A DNA stretch of 64,000 nt from Hymenobacter sp. BT559 (GCF_016427535.1 NZ_JAELXV010000003.1:496001-560000); one strand, 5' to 3'. Positions 7,432 through 17,712 are shown, counted from the stretch's first letter. Notes: generated by a model not told the origin, from the sequence alone. Numbers and translations: made by a program.

Positions 7432-9561
7432 CTACTGTGCCGCCGAGTATTTCACGCCCATGTTCTCGAACATGAACGCCCACTTGTCGGTCTGCTCGCT
7501 GATGACCTGGGCCGTGCTGCGGCCCGCGCCGTGGCCGGCCTTGGTTTCGATGCGGATGAGCACCGGGGCCGGGCCCTGCTGGCTTTCCTGCAAGCGCGAC
7601 GCAAACTTGAAGGAGTGCGCTGGTACCACGCGGTCGTCGTGGTCGGCGGTGGTAATGAGCGTGGCCGGGTAGCTGGCCGGCTTCAGGGCGTGGTAGGGCG
7701 AGTACTTATAGAGGTAGTTGAACATCTCGGGCGAGTCTTGGGCCGTGCCGTAGTCGTAGGCCCAGCCCGCGCCGGCCGTAAACTGGTTGTAGCGCAGCAT
7801 GTCCATCACGCCCACGGCCGGGAAAGCCACCTTGCAGAGGTCGGGCCGCTGCGTCATAGTGGCGCCCACCAGCAGGCCGCCGTTCGAACCGCCCGCGATG
7901 GCAAGGTGGTCGGTATCGGTGTACTTATTGGTTTTTAAGTATTCGGCCGCAGCAATAAAGTCGTCGAATACGTTCTGTTTCTTGAGCTTGGTGCCGGCCT
8001 CGTGCCACTTCTCGCCGTACTCGCCGCCGCCCCGCAGGTTAGCCACGGCGTACACACCGCCTTGCTCCAGCAGAATGATATTGGAAGTACTAAAGCTCGG
8101 CGTCACGCTGGAGTTGAAGCCGCCGTAGGCGTAGAGCAAAGTGGGGTTCTTACCGTTCAGCGCTAGGCCTTTCTTGTACGTGATAATCATCGGCACACGC
8201 GTGCCATCTTTGGAGGTGTAAAAGACCTGCTTCGATTCGTACTTGCTAGGGTCGAACTGCACGCCCGCTTTCTTGTATACCGTGGAGATGCCAGTAGCTA
8301 GGTTGTACTTGAAAATGGTAGGCGGGTAGGTGTACGACGTAAACGTGTAGTACGTCTCCTTATCCGTTTTCTTGCCGCCAAAGCCGCCCGCCGAGCCCAC
8401 GCCCGGCAGCCCAATGGTGCGCAGCTTCTTGCCAGCCATGTCATACTCTTCTACCAGCGAGGTAGCGTCTTTGAGGTAGGTAGCGAAAATGTGGCCACCC
8501 ACGGTGCTGACGTTCAACACATTTTTGGTTTCTGGAATGAGGTCTTTCCAGTTGGCTTGCGTAGGAGCGGCAGCATCCACGGTTACGAGGCGGTGGTTGG
8601 GAGCCTGGTAATTGGTTTCGAGGTAGAGCTTGCTGCCCACATTATCGACCACGTGGCTGATGCTCTTTTCGTCGGGCACGATAGTCACGATGGGGCTGCC
8701 GGGCTTGCTTAGGTCCTGCAAATACAGCTTGTTGCCGGTAGTGGTGTTGGCCGCCGAAATGATGAGAAAGCGCTCGTCCTCCGTCACGCTCGCCCCGATG
8801 TAGCGATTCGGGTCTTTCTCACCGCCGAAGATGAGCTTGTCCTGGCTCTGCGGCGTGCCCAGTTGGTGGTAGTAGAGCTTATGAATCTGGGTTTTGCCGG
8901 CCAGCTGGCTGCCCGCCGTGGGCTTGTCGTAGCTGCTGTAGTACAGGCCTTGGTTGCCCTTCCAGGCCAGGCCCGAAAACTTTACGTTCTTGAGCGTGTC
9001 GCCCACGATGGACTTGTCGCTGGTTTTCAGTACTATCACCTTGCGCCAATCGGAGCCGCCTTCCGAAATCTGGTAGGCCGCTAGGCTGCCATCCTGCGTG
9101 AAGTTGATGCCCGCCAGCGAAGTGGTGCCGTCTTTCGAGAAGGTATTAGGGTCTAGAAACACCTCAGGGGCACCGGTGCCAAGCTGCCGGTACATGACGT
9201 ACTGGCTTTGCAGGCCGGTGTTTTTCGAGAAGTAAGTGTACTTACCCTCCTTGGTGGGCGCCGAGTACTTCTCGTAATTCCAGAGCTTGGTGAGGCGGCT
9301 GCGGATGGCCTCGCGGTACGGAATCTTACCTAGGTAGTCTTGGGTCACCTTATTCTCTTCCTGCACCCAGGCCTTGGTATCAGTGGCCTGGTCATTTTCG
9401 AGCCAGCGATAGGGGTCGGGTACCTTAGTCCCGAAATAAGAGGTAACGGTATCTACTTTCCGGGTTTGAGGGTAAGGCAGCGTTTTGCTGGTGACTACGG
9501 CCTGGGCACTGGCCTGACCGGCCGCCAATAGGGCAGCAGCTAGTAGCGGGTAGTTTCGCAT
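7432..9561 (-). CDS. Prolyl oligopeptidase family serine peptidase (S9A)
   Basis: A 709-residue exported enzyme, signal peptide MRNYPLLAAALLAAGQASAQ. Residues about 30-430 form the seven-bladed propeller that limits access to peptides, beginning DPYRWLEN. The catalytic alpha/beta-hydrolase domain carries the nucleophile Ser (GGSNGG, residue 559), Asp (ADHDDRV, about 643) and His (KAGHGAG, about 677). Spacing matches the well-studied porcine enzyme. It cleaves short peptides after proline, probably in the periplasm. A second ATG two codons upstream is possible. Confidence 0.92.
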   Translation of the reverse strand: MRNYPLLAAALLAAGQASAQAVVTSKTLPYPQTRKVDTVTSYFGTKVPDPYRWLENDQATDTKAWVQEENKVTQDYLGKIPYREAIRSRLTKLWNYEKYSAPTKEGKYTYFSKNTGLQSQYVMYRQLGTGAPEVFLDPNTFSKDGTTSLAGINFTQDGSLAAYQISEGGSDWRKVIVLKTSDKSIVGDTLKNVKFSGLAWKGNQGLYYSSYDKPTAGSQLAGKTQIHKLYYHQLGTPQSQDKLIFGGEKDPNRYIGASVTEDERFLIISAANTTTGNKLYLQDLSKPGSPIVTIVPDEKSISHVVDNVGSKLYLETNYQAPNHRLVTVDAAAPTQANWKDLIPETKNVLNVSTVGGHIFATYLKDATSLVEEYDMAGKKLRTIGLPGVGSAGGFGGKKTDKETYYTFTSYTYPPTIFKYNLATGISTVYKKAGVQFDPSKYESKQVFYTSKDGTRVPMIITYKKGLALNGKNPTLLYAYGGFNSSVTPSFSTSNIILLEQGGVYAVANLRGGGEYGEKWHEAGTKLKKQNVFDDFIAAAEYLKTNKYTDTDHLAIAGGSNGGLLVGATMTQRPDLCKVAFPAVGVMDMLRYNQFTAGAGWAYDYGTAQDSPEMFNYLYKYSPYHALKPASYPATLITTADHDDRVVPAHSFKFASRLQESQQGPAPVLIRIETKAGHGAGRSTAQVISEQTDKWAFMFENMGVKYSAAQ

Positions 9562-9609
9562 AAGCAAGTGTGGATTACGGGACTAGGGAGCCCGCAAAGT
9601 ACAACTTGC

Positions 9610-10101
9610 TCAGGAAAAAAGGCTGCCCTGCTGCTCGGGCTGCTCAAAAGCCAGCAGCCACTGCTTGCGCACCAGCCCACCCGCGTAGCCGGTGAGCGAG
9701 CCATTAGCGCCCACAATGCGGTGGCAGGGCCACACAATCGGGAGCGGGTTTTGGCCATTGGCCGCGCCCACCGCCCGCACCGACTTGGGGTTATTTAGGC
9801 GCTTGGCAATGTCGAGGTATGAGGCCGTGCGGCCGTGTGCCACGTCCGCTAGGGCAGCCCACACCTGGCGCTGAAAATAGGTGCCCGTGAGCGATACGCA
9901 CGTCAAGTCAAACTCGCGCAGCTCGCCGGCAAAATACGCTTTGAGCTGGTGATAAGGCGCTTGTAGGCACGCGGCCAAGTCGGCCGGGGCAGTGGGCGCC
10001 GGGGCCTCGCGGTCGAGAAAACGAACCGCGTGCAAGCCCGCATCGGAGGCACTGAGCGCCAGCATGCCGAGGGGCGAATAGAGGTAGGCCAGGGTTTCCA
10101 T
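9610..10101 (-). CDS. ogt: Methylated-DNA-[protein]-cysteine S-methyltransferase
   Basis: A 163-residue suicide repair protein that moves methyl or alkyl groups from O6-guanine to its own cysteine. The acceptor is Cys126 in PCHRIV, preceded by the DNA-binding helix region RAVGAANGQNPLPIVW. The N-terminal ribonuclease-like domain is short and divergent, as in Ogt rather than Ada. Length is typical. It stands alone; the prolyl oligopeptidase gene lies downstream on the same strand with a 48-bp gap. Confidence 0.92.
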   Translation of the reverse strand: METLAYLYSPLGMLALSASDAGLHAVRFLDREAPAPTAPADLAACLQAPYHQLKAYFAGELREFDLTCVSLTGTYFQRQVWAALADVAHGRTASYLDIAKRLNNPKSVRAVGAANGQNPLPIVWPCHRIVGANGSLTGYAGGLVRKQWLLAFEQPEQQGSLFS

Positions 10102-10188
10102 AGAATAAAAGCTAAGGTGGCTACTACCTGCAAGGTACGCACGGCTGCCACTATAGCACGAGCAGCTACCTAGGGCTTTCTAGGCGTA

Positions 10189-10308
10189 AGACCCCACCCC
10201 CGGCCCCTCCCCTCCGGGAGAGGCGAGCCGACTACATACAGACTTTAATGGACGTAATTAGTCGTCCAACACCCCTCTCCCGGAGGGGAGGGGCCAGGGG
10301 TGGGGTCT
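10189..10308. repeat. Intergenic GC-rich hairpin repeat, ACCCCACCCCCGGCCCCTCC family
   Basis: Arms 10189-10223 and 10274-10308 pair over 35 nt with one mismatch around a 50-nt AT-richer centre. It fills most of the gap between ogt and the glycosidase gene. Neither arm ends in a T-run, so it is not a simple terminator. The strongly biased C/G composition marks a dispersed repetitive element. Confidence 0.85.
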
Positions 10309-10335
10309 CACGAATGGCAGGCTAATACCCCAAAA

Positions 10336-10364
10336 AAAGAGGCGCCCCACCGGGGCGCCTCTTT
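10336..10364 (-). terminator. Terminator for GH1-like glycosidase gene
   Basis: AAAGAGGCGCCCC pairs perfectly with the right arm around a 3-nt loop. On the minus strand the stem is followed by a T-run, 35 bp past the stop codon of the gene at 10399. Confidence 0.85.
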
Positions 10365-10398
10365 GCAGCGTAAGATAAAAAGCCGAGGCCCTCAAGGA

Positions 10399-11589
10399 CT
10401 AGCTCAGGGCCAGGGCGGGCTTGCGGTCGAGCACAGCCGATACGGTAGCCTGGGCTTCGAGTAGGGCCTCGGCGCTGGGCTGGTGCAGCACGCGGTGGGG
10501 CGGGCCGTCGGGTTGCAGGGCGGCGTCCCACATGCCCGAGTGGTGCCAGTGGTCGAGGAAGTCCCAGTCGGGCCGGTCTACCATGGGGTAGATGCAGGCG
10601 CCCAGTAAGGGCACGCCCTGTTGGATGGCCGCCGCGCACTCGCGGCCTATCATCTTGAGCCACAGCGGTCGGTCGATGCCGGGGTGGCTAGTTTCGGTGA
10701 GGGCCACGGGACGGCCATAGCGGCGGTGCCCTTCCTTGAGCAGCTCACGCAGGTTGCGCCAGCGCGAGTCGGGGTGCGGGTCGTTCCAGCCCAGGCGGTG
10801 GTGGGTGGTCACGTCCCACTGGTTGTCGTAGTAGTAGTTAAAGCCGATGATGTCCATAAACTCGGGCCGGCCGCCTAACTCGGGGCTCACGCGACCCGCC
10901 AGGATGTCGGTGGCTTGGTACTGCCACTCGTGGTGCTGCTTGGCTTCGCGCTTTTGCTGCGGGGTGGCATCGTGCGGCGCTACCACATTCACCAGTGGCT
11001 CGGTGGTGAGGATGCGGATGCTAGGGTCGGCCTCGCGCAGGGCTACCACGCCTTCAATATAGGCGCGCATCAGCGCATACTTCACTTCCCACCCTAGGCG
11101 CACGCCGTAGGGGGAGGTGGCCCGCACCTCGCCGCCGGCCCAACTCAAAAAGCTTACTTCGTTGATGGGCGTGACAATGAGCGCACCCTCGGGACGCTCG
11201 GAGCGGTAAAAATCGACAAAGGCCCGGCACAGCGCCGCAAAGCGCCGCGCAAACATGGGGTGCAGCGGCGTCAGGTCGTCGGGGAAGCCGAAGTGGCACA
11301 TGTCCCACACCTGCTGGATGCCGTGGCGCTGCCCGGCGTCGAGCATCGTCTTCACGGTGCTCCAGTCGTAGTGGTAAGGCGTTTTCTCGATAAAGGCCCA
11401 GCGGATGCCTTCGCGCACAGTTTTGACCTGAAACTGCCCTAGGTCGGTGTAGTCTTGGTCGAGCAGCTGCAAGTGGCCGGTAAGGGGTAGAAAATCGACC
11501 CGGTTGCCAAACGCATTGAGCTGGTCGGTGCACTCGTAGCCGCCCCACCAGAAAGACTGGAAGGGGCTATCGGTCATAGAAGACATCAT
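10399..11589 (-). CDS. GH1-like glycoside hydrolase (beta-glucosidase-like)
   Basis: A 396-residue TIM-barrel protein. It opens with FWWGGYECTDQ, typical of the first strand of clan GH-A enzymes. The acid/base Glu144 lies in TPINEVSFLSW and the nucleophile Glu299 in ALTETSHPG, at the spacing expected for GH1-type retaining enzymes. There is no signal peptide, so it should act in the cytoplasm on a soluble glycoside. The substrate is unknown. Several ATGs lie close together (MMSSM); the first is used here. It stands alone, with a terminator behind it. Confidence 0.7.
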   Translation of the reverse strand: MMSSMTDSPFQSFWWGGYECTDQLNAFGNRVDFLPLTGHLQLLDQDYTDLGQFQVKTVREGIRWAFIEKTPYHYDWSTVKTMLDAGQRHGIQQVWDMCHFGFPDDLTPLHPMFARRFAALCRAFVDFYRSERPEGALIVTPINEVSFLSWAGGEVRATSPYGVRLGWEVKYALMRAYIEGVVALREADPSIRILTTEPLVNVVAPHDATPQQKREAKQHHEWQYQATDILAGRVSPELGGRPEFMDIIGFNYYYDNQWDVTTHHRLGWNDPHPDSRWRNLRELLKEGHRRYGRPVALTETSHPGIDRPLWLKMIGRECAAAIQQGVPLLGACIYPMVDRPDWDFLDHWHHSGMWDAALQPDGPPHRVLHQPSAEALLEAQATVSAVLDRKPALALS

Positions 11590-11625
11590 AGGGTAAGTGG
11601 GTATAATGCTGTCATTGGCAAGAAA

Positions 11626-12549
11626 TTATTCGCGGTTAACCAATGACTTAGCTTCAATAAAAATGCGCTTAAACTCGGGGTGCGCGGCCCGGATGCGGTC
11701 TTGCACCGCCTCCACGGCTTCTTCTACCTGTGTGGCCGTCAGGTGGTCTTCAAAGTCCACGTCGAGGGCCAGCATCACCTCGTCGGGGGCGAGGTACATG
11801 GTGAGCGGCGGGCGCACTTGCGACACGCCGGGCGTTTGGCGAGCCAGGTCTTGCACCTGCTGGGTGGTGGCCTCGTCTACGCCTTCACCGGTTAGCAAGT
11901 CTTTGGTGCGCGACACCAGCAGCACGGCTACACCCATCAGCAACAAGCCAATGATAATAGAAGCACCCCCGTCGAAGAGCGGGTTGTTTAGCAAATGTCC
12001 AAAATAAACTCCTAATAACGCAATGACAAGGCCTGCTACGGCTGCCACGTTCTCCAGCACTGAGGCAAAAACGGCCGGGTCGCGGCTCGTGCGCAGGGTG
12101 TGCCAGAAGCTGCTGCCAGCCGCTTGCTTTTCGAGCAGCGCCCGAATGGCCAGCCCCGCCGCCGCGCCTTCAAACACTATCGACAAGCCCAGCACGATGT
12201 AGTTCCACATGGGGTCGGTGAGTGGCTCGGGGTGCTCTAGGTGCTTGATGCCCTCGTAAAAAGACATGCCGCCACCGATGGCAAAAATGAGCACGGCTAC
12301 AATCAACGCCCAGAAATACAGCTCCTTGCCGTGGCCAAACGGATGCTTGGCGTCGGCGGGACGCTGGCTGCGGCTCATACCATAGAGCAGCAGGCCCCCG
12401 TTGCCAGTATCTACCAAGGAGTGGATGCCCTCGGAGAGCATGGCCGAAGAGCCCGTGATATAGGCGGCCACGAATTTGCTGATGGCGATGGCTACGTTGG
12501 CCGCGATGCCGCCGTAGAGCGAAAGTTTGGAGGAAGAGGATGCTGACAT
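11626..12549 (-). CDS. Cation diffusion facilitator (CDF) family metal transporter
   Basis: A 307-residue inner-membrane protein that exports divalent metal such as zinc, cobalt or iron by proton exchange. Six membrane helices precede a cytoplasmic C-terminal domain (about 210-305, DEVMLALDVDFEDHLTATQV). The metal site lies in HSLVDT on helix 2, followed by HPFGHGKE; the second HxxxD-type site is less plain (ASVLENVAAVAG). Start at the ATG giving MSASSSSKLSLYGGIAANVA; the frame upstream is Pro/Arg-rich and unlike the family. Confidence 0.88.
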   Translation of the reverse strand: MSASSSSKLSLYGGIAANVAIAISKFVAAYITGSSAMLSEGIHSLVDTGNGGLLLYGMSRSQRPADAKHPFGHGKELYFWALIVAVLIFAIGGGMSFYEGIKHLEHPEPLTDPMWNYIVLGLSIVFEGAAAGLAIRALLEKQAAGSSFWHTLRTSRDPAVFASVLENVAAVAGLVIALLGVYFGHLLNNPLFDGGASIIIGLLLMGVAVLLVSRTKDLLTGEGVDEATTQQVQDLARQTPGVSQVRPPLTMYLAPDEVMLALDVDFEDHLTATQVEEAVEAVQDRIRAAHPEFKRIFIEAKSLVNRE

Positions 12550-12757
12550 GCGAAGAGGGGTTTGTACGCGCCAAGGGAGCCGAGGTTGGGGTCGCAGCCA
12601 GCTTGGCGGTCGCGTCGCCCCAACTGCCACCTAGGGCACCGGCCCACGCAGCCTACCCGGCGCCCCTAAAATAGCCGAAGACAGATACTCGCTACGAGTT
12701 GCTTCTGAGCATGGGGCCGAGCCGCCGAGTGCCTAGAGCACGCAATTGCCCTGCTGA

Positions 12758-12776
12758 GCCGGCATAGTATGCCGGC
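12758..12776. promoter_or_regulatory. 19-bp palindrome, possible operator
   Basis: Perfect 9-bp half-sites GCCGGCATA and TATGCCGGC around a single G. The near-zero loop favours a protein-binding dyad over an RNA hairpin. No regulator gene is adjacent. Confidence 0.35.
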
Positions 12777-12856
12777 CTACTTGGTTTGACCCAGCCGCTG
12801 GCCAGGTTCGATTGCCAACGGCTTGCCGCGCTTGCTACGAGGCAAAAAGCCACTAA

Positions 12857-12898
12857 AAACAAAAAGCCCTGGACGCTAGCGCCCAGGGCTTTTTGTTT
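12857..12898 (-). terminator. Hairpin terminator downstream of tRNA-Thr
   Basis: 20-nt arms with one mismatch (core AAAGCCCTGG/CCAGGGCTTT) and T-runs on both strands. It lies just beyond the 3' end of the minus-strand tRNA. Confidence 0.85.
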
Positions 12899-12905
12899 AA
12901 AAGAG

Positions 12906-12978
12906 AGCCGATTATTGGACTCGAACCAACGACCTGCTCATTACGAATGAGCTGCTCTACCAGCTGAGCTAAATCGGC
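12906..12978 (-). tRNA. tRNA-Thr (anticodon CGT)
   Basis: Folds as a 73-nt tRNA. Acceptor arms GCCGATT/AATCGGC, D-arm AGCTCAGCTGGTAGAGC, anticodon stem GCTCA/TGAGC with loop TTCGTAA (anticodon CGT, reading ACG), and T-loop GGTTCGAGTCC. The 3' CCA is not encoded, as is usual in Bacteroidota. Confidence 0.95.
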
Positions 12979-13122
12979 CTATACGCCAGCGGCCATCTGC
13001 TGCTGGGGCTGCAAAGATAACACGCCACGCGGAAGCCGCACAAGCTTAGGCAAAATTTTACGTAACCTAGCGGCGTGCTACGCGTCTCACCACTAGTAGC
13101 CATGTAGCGGCTGCCCAGCCTC

Positions 13123-13563
13123 ATGAAACTTCTGCCTTCGCTAGCTGCCGGCTTTACCGGAGCCGTAGCCCTGACCATTTTGCACGAAACAGTGCGCCAC
13201 CTGCGCCCCCACGATGCGCCCCGCATGGACGTGCTCGGCGAACGCGGCCTGCGCAAGCTCCTAGGCATAGCCGACGCCCCTCAGCCCGATGAATCGACCG
13301 CCTATGTAGCGACGATGGCTGGCGATATACTCAGCAACGGGCTGTATTATACGCTAGTAGGCAGTGGCAAGCACAGCTTGCGCCGCGGTGTGCTGCTGGG
13401 CGCGGCCGCGGGTGTGGGCGGTGTGCTATTGCCCGGTCCCCTAGGCCTAGGCGAAGCCCCCAGCAATCGCACCCCCCAAACCCAGGCCATGACGGTGGCG
13501 TGGTATACCCTAGGTGGGCTAGTAGCCGGTGCTGTAGCTCAAGCCCTGCGCCGAGGCAAATAG
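13123..13563 (+). CDS. Hypothetical membrane protein
   Basis: A 146-residue protein with hydrophobic stretches at about 5-20 (SLAAGFTGAVALTILHETV), 62-80, 90-105 (GVLLGAAAGVGGVLLPGPLG) and 124-140. Gly/Ala-rich helices and a short hydrophilic segment (residues 25-55) suggest a small multi-pass inner-membrane protein. I do not recognise a family. It is convergent with the LD-carboxypeptidase gene. Confidence 0.65.
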   Translation: MKLLPSLAAGFTGAVALTILHETVRHLRPHDAPRMDVLGERGLRKLLGIADAPQPDESTAYVATMAGDILSNGLYYTLVGSGKHSLRRGVLLGAAAGVGGVLLPGPLGLGEAPSNRTPQTQAMTVAWYTLGGLVAGAVAQALRRGK

Positions 13564-13586
13564 CCGGCTCATAGAGAGAAATAGGA

Positions 13587-14489
13587 TTACTGGCTAAGCT
13601 GGCTGCCTGTAGTGCTAACTACCAGTGTGGCCGGCCGGCCTACTACCAGCGCTTGGTTATCAGCCTCGTGCCCCACCGGAAAGCCGTAGCCAACCGGGAA
13701 GGAGTAGCGTTGCGCGTAATGGTCAATAATCTGGTAGGCATCTTGGCCGAAAGGCACGGCATTGTCGCGCATCTGCGAAAAATGACCTACAACTAAGCCC
13801 GCCAGGCCGGCCAGCTGGCCGCTGCGGTGTAGGTGCAGCAGCATGCGGTCGATGTGGTACAGGTACTCATCCAGGTCTTCGAGAAACAGAATGCGCCCCG
13901 TGAAATCGGCCTGCGAGCTGGTGCCCGTGATGGTGTGCAGCAGGCTCAGGTTGCCGCCTACCAGTTCGCCAGTAGCTGTACCGGGTCGGTTGAGGGCGTG
14001 CGCTGGGGCCGTGTACGTAGCTGGCTCGCCTACCAGCGCGGCGCGCAGGCTGGCCACGGCGGCGGCGCTACCCTCCTGGCCAAAGAGCACGGGCATCACG
14101 CCATGAATGCTTTGGTAACCTAGGCGCAGTAAGTGGCAGTTGAGCACGGTGATATCAGAAAACCCTGCCACCCACTTGGGAGCCTCAACAAAGCGGCTGA
14201 AGTCCAAGGTATCGACTAGGCGAGCAGTACCGTAGCCGCCGCGGGCGCAGAAAATAGCCCGGATACTGGGGTCGTCGAGTTGGCGCTGAAAGTCGCGGCG
14301 CCGCAGGTCATCATCGCCGGCAAACTGGTGGCTGGCCGCCCCGATGCTCTCGCCCAGCACTACCTCTAGGCCCCAGTCGGTGAGGGTTTGCTGGGCAAAC
14401 GCTACTTCGGCCGGCGTGATTTTGCGGGCCGTGCTGACGAGCGCCACGCGGTGGCCGGGCTGGAGAAAAGGAGGGGCGAGGGACGGCAT
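13587..14489 (-). CDS. LD-carboxypeptidase (peptidase S66, LdcA-like)
   Basis: A 300-residue enzyme that removes the terminal D-alanine from cytoplasmic murein tetrapeptides during wall recycling. The S66 elements are in order: PGHRVALVSTARK near the start, FCARGGYGTARL, the nucleophile Ser in VAGFSDITVLN, the Glu segment ILFLEDLDEYLYHIDRML and the catalytic His in PVGHEADNQAL. No signal peptide. Start at the internal ATG before PSLAPPFLQPGHR; the 14 upstream codons (LCELIQLVF) do not fit the family. Confidence 0.9.
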   Translation of the reverse strand: MPSLAPPFLQPGHRVALVSTARKITPAEVAFAQQTLTDWGLEVVLGESIGAASHQFAGDDDLRRRDFQRQLDDPSIRAIFCARGGYGTARLVDTLDFSRFVEAPKWVAGFSDITVLNCHLLRLGYQSIHGVMPVLFGQEGSAAAVASLRAALVGEPATYTAPAHALNRPGTATGELVGGNLSLLHTITGTSSQADFTGRILFLEDLDEYLYHIDRMLLHLHRSGQLAGLAGLVVGHFSQMRDNAVPFGQDAYQIIDHYAQRYSFPVGYGFPVGHEADNQALVVGRPATLVVSTTGSQLSQ

Positions 14490-14573
14490 AAACACGAGCT
14501 GAATCAGCTCGCAAAGAAAGCCCGTGGGCATTACTCATCGGCCTCTGCTTACTTAGCGGCCCCTAGGTGTCCG

Positions 14574-15605
14574 CTAATCACCCGCTAGCTCGGCGGCATA
14601 AAAGGCCTCCAGCGCGTGCGTAATTTTTACGGTTTCTAGCAGAAAGCCATCGTGCCCGAAGCTCGAATCAAGTTCCCCGTACACCGCTCCCAAAATGCCT
14701 TGAGCAATAGTGCGTTGCTCCGCTAGCGGAAACAGCACATCGGAGGTGATGCCCAGCACCAGGGTGTGCGCCCGAATGCTGGCCAGCGCCGCAGCCACGC
14801 CGCCCCGGCCTCGGCCGAGGTGGTGCGAGTCCATGGCGCGCGTGAGGGCTACGTAGCTGTAGGCATCGAAGCGAGCCACGAGCTTGTTGCCCTGGTAGCG
14901 CTGGTAGCTGCTGGCCCGAAAATCGTGGAGGCGGCTGTCGTCGGGGTCGGTTTGGGTAGCAGCGTAGGCGTCGTAGCCGCGGTAGCTGAGCAGCGCCACC
15001 GCCCGGGCGGCAGCCAAGCCCGCATCGCCACTGCCGGGTTGGTTATCGTGGTAAGTAGCGTCGGCCTCGATGGCCAAGCGCTGCGCCTCGTTGAAGGCAA
15101 TGCCCCAGGCCGAGTGGCGAGCGCTGGTAGCGATAACTACCAAGTGATTAAAAACATCGGGCTGGCTCACGGCCCATTCCAACGCTTGCTGGCCGCCCAT
15201 CGAGCCGCCAATGAGCGTGTGTATGTAGGTCAAGCCCAGCTCTTGGCGCAGGGCTTCGTGCGCGGCCACTAGGTCGCGAATAGTGAGCAGCGGAAAGCGC
15301 TGGAAGCGACCTAGGCCGGTGGCGGGGTCGCTATCGAGTGGGCAGGTGCTGCCGTAGCACGAGCCCAGGATATTGGCACACACAATAAACCAGTCGGCCG
15401 GGTCAAAGAAGTGGCCTTCCCCAAACAGTCCCAGCCACCAGTCCAGTACATCCGCATTGGCCGTGAGGGCGTGGCACACCCACACCACGTTGTCGCGGGT
15501 GGCGTTGAGCTGGCCCCAGGTGCGGTAGGCTACGTGGGCGCCCGCCAGCACCTCGCCACTTTCTAGCAAAAACTGGTCGGGAAGTTGAAAAAGGTATTCT
15601 TTCAT
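14574..15605 (-). CDS. metX: Homoserine O-acetyltransferase
   Basis: A 343-residue alpha/beta-hydrolase-fold enzyme that makes O-acetylhomoserine from homoserine and acetyl-CoA for methionine synthesis. Nucleophile Ser135 sits in LIGGSMGGQQALEWA. The Asp is in TSDVLFP (about 286) and His318 in SFGHDGFL. The early block VWVCHALTANAD and the CANILGSCYGSTCP segment are characteristic. It lies downstream of metY on the same strand, with a 180-bp gap that holds two hairpin repeats. No separate promoter is evident, so it is probably cotranscribed with metY. Confidence 0.93.
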   Translation of the reverse strand: MKEYLFQLPDQFLLESGEVLAGAHVAYRTWGQLNATRDNVVWVCHALTANADVLDWWLGLFGEGHFFDPADWFIVCANILGSCYGSTCPLDSDPATGLGRFQRFPLLTIRDLVAAHEALRQELGLTYIHTLIGGSMGGQQALEWAVSQPDVFNHLVVIATSARHSAWGIAFNEAQRLAIEADATYHDNQPGSGDAGLAAARAVALLSYRGYDAYAATQTDPDDSRLHDFRASSYQRYQGNKLVARFDAYSYVALTRAMDSHHLGRGRGGVAAALASIRAHTLVLGITSDVLFPLAEQRTIAQGILGAVYGELDSSFGHDGFLLETVKITHALEAFYAAELAGD

Positions 15606-15630
15606 AAAGGAGGTATACGAAACTATTTAC

Positions 15631-15722
15631 CATTGCGAGGAGGAACGACAAAGCAATCGCACCCGAACGGCTCGTTAACAGCTCATTCGAATACGATTGC
15701 TTCGTCGTTCCTCTTAGCAATG
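15631..15722. repeat. Intergenic hairpin repeat, GGAACGACGAAGCAATCG family
   Basis: Arms 15631-15659 and 15694-15722 pair over 29 nt with three mismatches. The shared core is AGGAACGAC-AAGCAATCG. It lies inside the metY-metX operon directly before metX. Confidence 0.85.
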
Positions 15723-15724
15723 AC

Positions 15725-15780
15725 AGTGCTTAGTTAATTGGTGCTTAGTGTGTACTCTAAGCACTAATTAACTAAGCACT
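15725..15780. repeat. Intergenic inverted repeat, TAGTGCTTAG family (second copy)
   Basis: Arms 15725-15748 and 15757-15780 pair over 24 nt with one mismatch. Each arm holds GTGCTTAG twice. It is related to the repeat at 386-465 and abuts the preceding hairpin, so two repeat families are stacked between metY and metX. Confidence 0.8.
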
Positions 15781-15785
15781 AACAA

Positions 15786-17365
<1,580 letters not shown>

Positions 17366-17503
17366 TTAGCAGCAACAACGCGAGCCGCAACAGCACATTC
17401 GGCGGGCGGCGCCTAGCGCAACTGACGTAGCCATCCGGGCCTGGCTGCGGGCGGCAGCCGGAGTGGGGGAGGGCAAGAAAACGGCGAAGAGGGAATGTTG
17501 CAT
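17366..17503 (-). CDS. Cysteine-rich leader peptide upstream of metY
   Basis: A 45-codon frame from the ATG at 17503, ending in MCCCGSRCCC and a TAA at 17366-17368. Six of the last nine codons are cysteine (TGC TGT TGC, two others between, TGT TGC TGC). Internal ATGs at 17396-17398 (10-residue peptide) or before ATSVALGAARR (22 residues) could be the true start. It lies between the SAM riboswitch and metY on the same strand. The upstream part has no domain features. A cysteine codon run before a sulfur-assimilation gene suggests translational sensing of Cys-tRNA. The function is inferred, and translation is not proven. Confidence 0.5.
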   Translation of the reverse strand: MQHSLFAVFLPSPTPAAARSQARMATSVALGAARRMCCCGSRCCC

Positions 17504-17539
17504 GGTACTCGATTTATAGCTCCCGTGCCGGGCAGCAAC

Positions 17540-17622
17540 GCCGGGCAGGGTAGGAATTGGCACCTTTCCGAATGGGAAGGTTGCCAGCGGGTCACGGAGC
17601 CTAATCTCTCGCCGCTTCTGTA
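17540..17622 (-). ncRNA. SAM-I riboswitch (S-box) controlling metY-metX
   Basis: On the minus strand the S-box core elements are present in order: GCGGCGAGAGATTAGGC, then CTCCGTGACCCG, GCTGGCAACC, the P3 hairpin CCTTCC/GGAAAGG, and GGTGCCAATTCCTACC. The GGCAACC and GTGCCAATTCC blocks are diagnostic of the SAM-I aptamer, which binds S-adenosylmethionine and turns off methionine genes. It starts about 50 nt after the putative transcription start and lies about 375 nt before metY. I could not define the P1 closing helix with certainty. Confidence 0.88.
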
Positions 17623-17678
17623 TAAAACTGAAAACAACTGCCCCGCCGGCTGCGGGGAGTACCAAGGGTTGGTGCGGG

Positions 17679-17712
17679 CAAAGATATACACGAAGCGCAC
17701 TTGCGCAACAAA
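17679..17712 (-). promoter_or_regulatory. Bacteroidota-type promoter for the metY leader
   Basis: On the minus strand a TTTG (17712-17709) lies 22 nt before TATCTTTG (17686-17679), matching the TTTG/TAnnTTTG pattern. Transcription would begin near 17672, just ahead of the SAM riboswitch. Confidence 0.6.

Larger units (their letters stand above)
12550..12905. other. Intergenic region between CDF gene and tRNA-Thr
   Basis: It holds the upstream region of the CDF gene, a 19-bp palindrome (12758-12776) and the tRNA terminator. No protein-like reading frame is present. Confidence 0.5.

Noticed and set aside
10189..10308. Terminator of ogt or the glycosidase gene
   Set aside because: Arms are long and GC-rich without T-runs; a clearer terminator lies at 10336-10364, so I classed it as a dispersed repeat.
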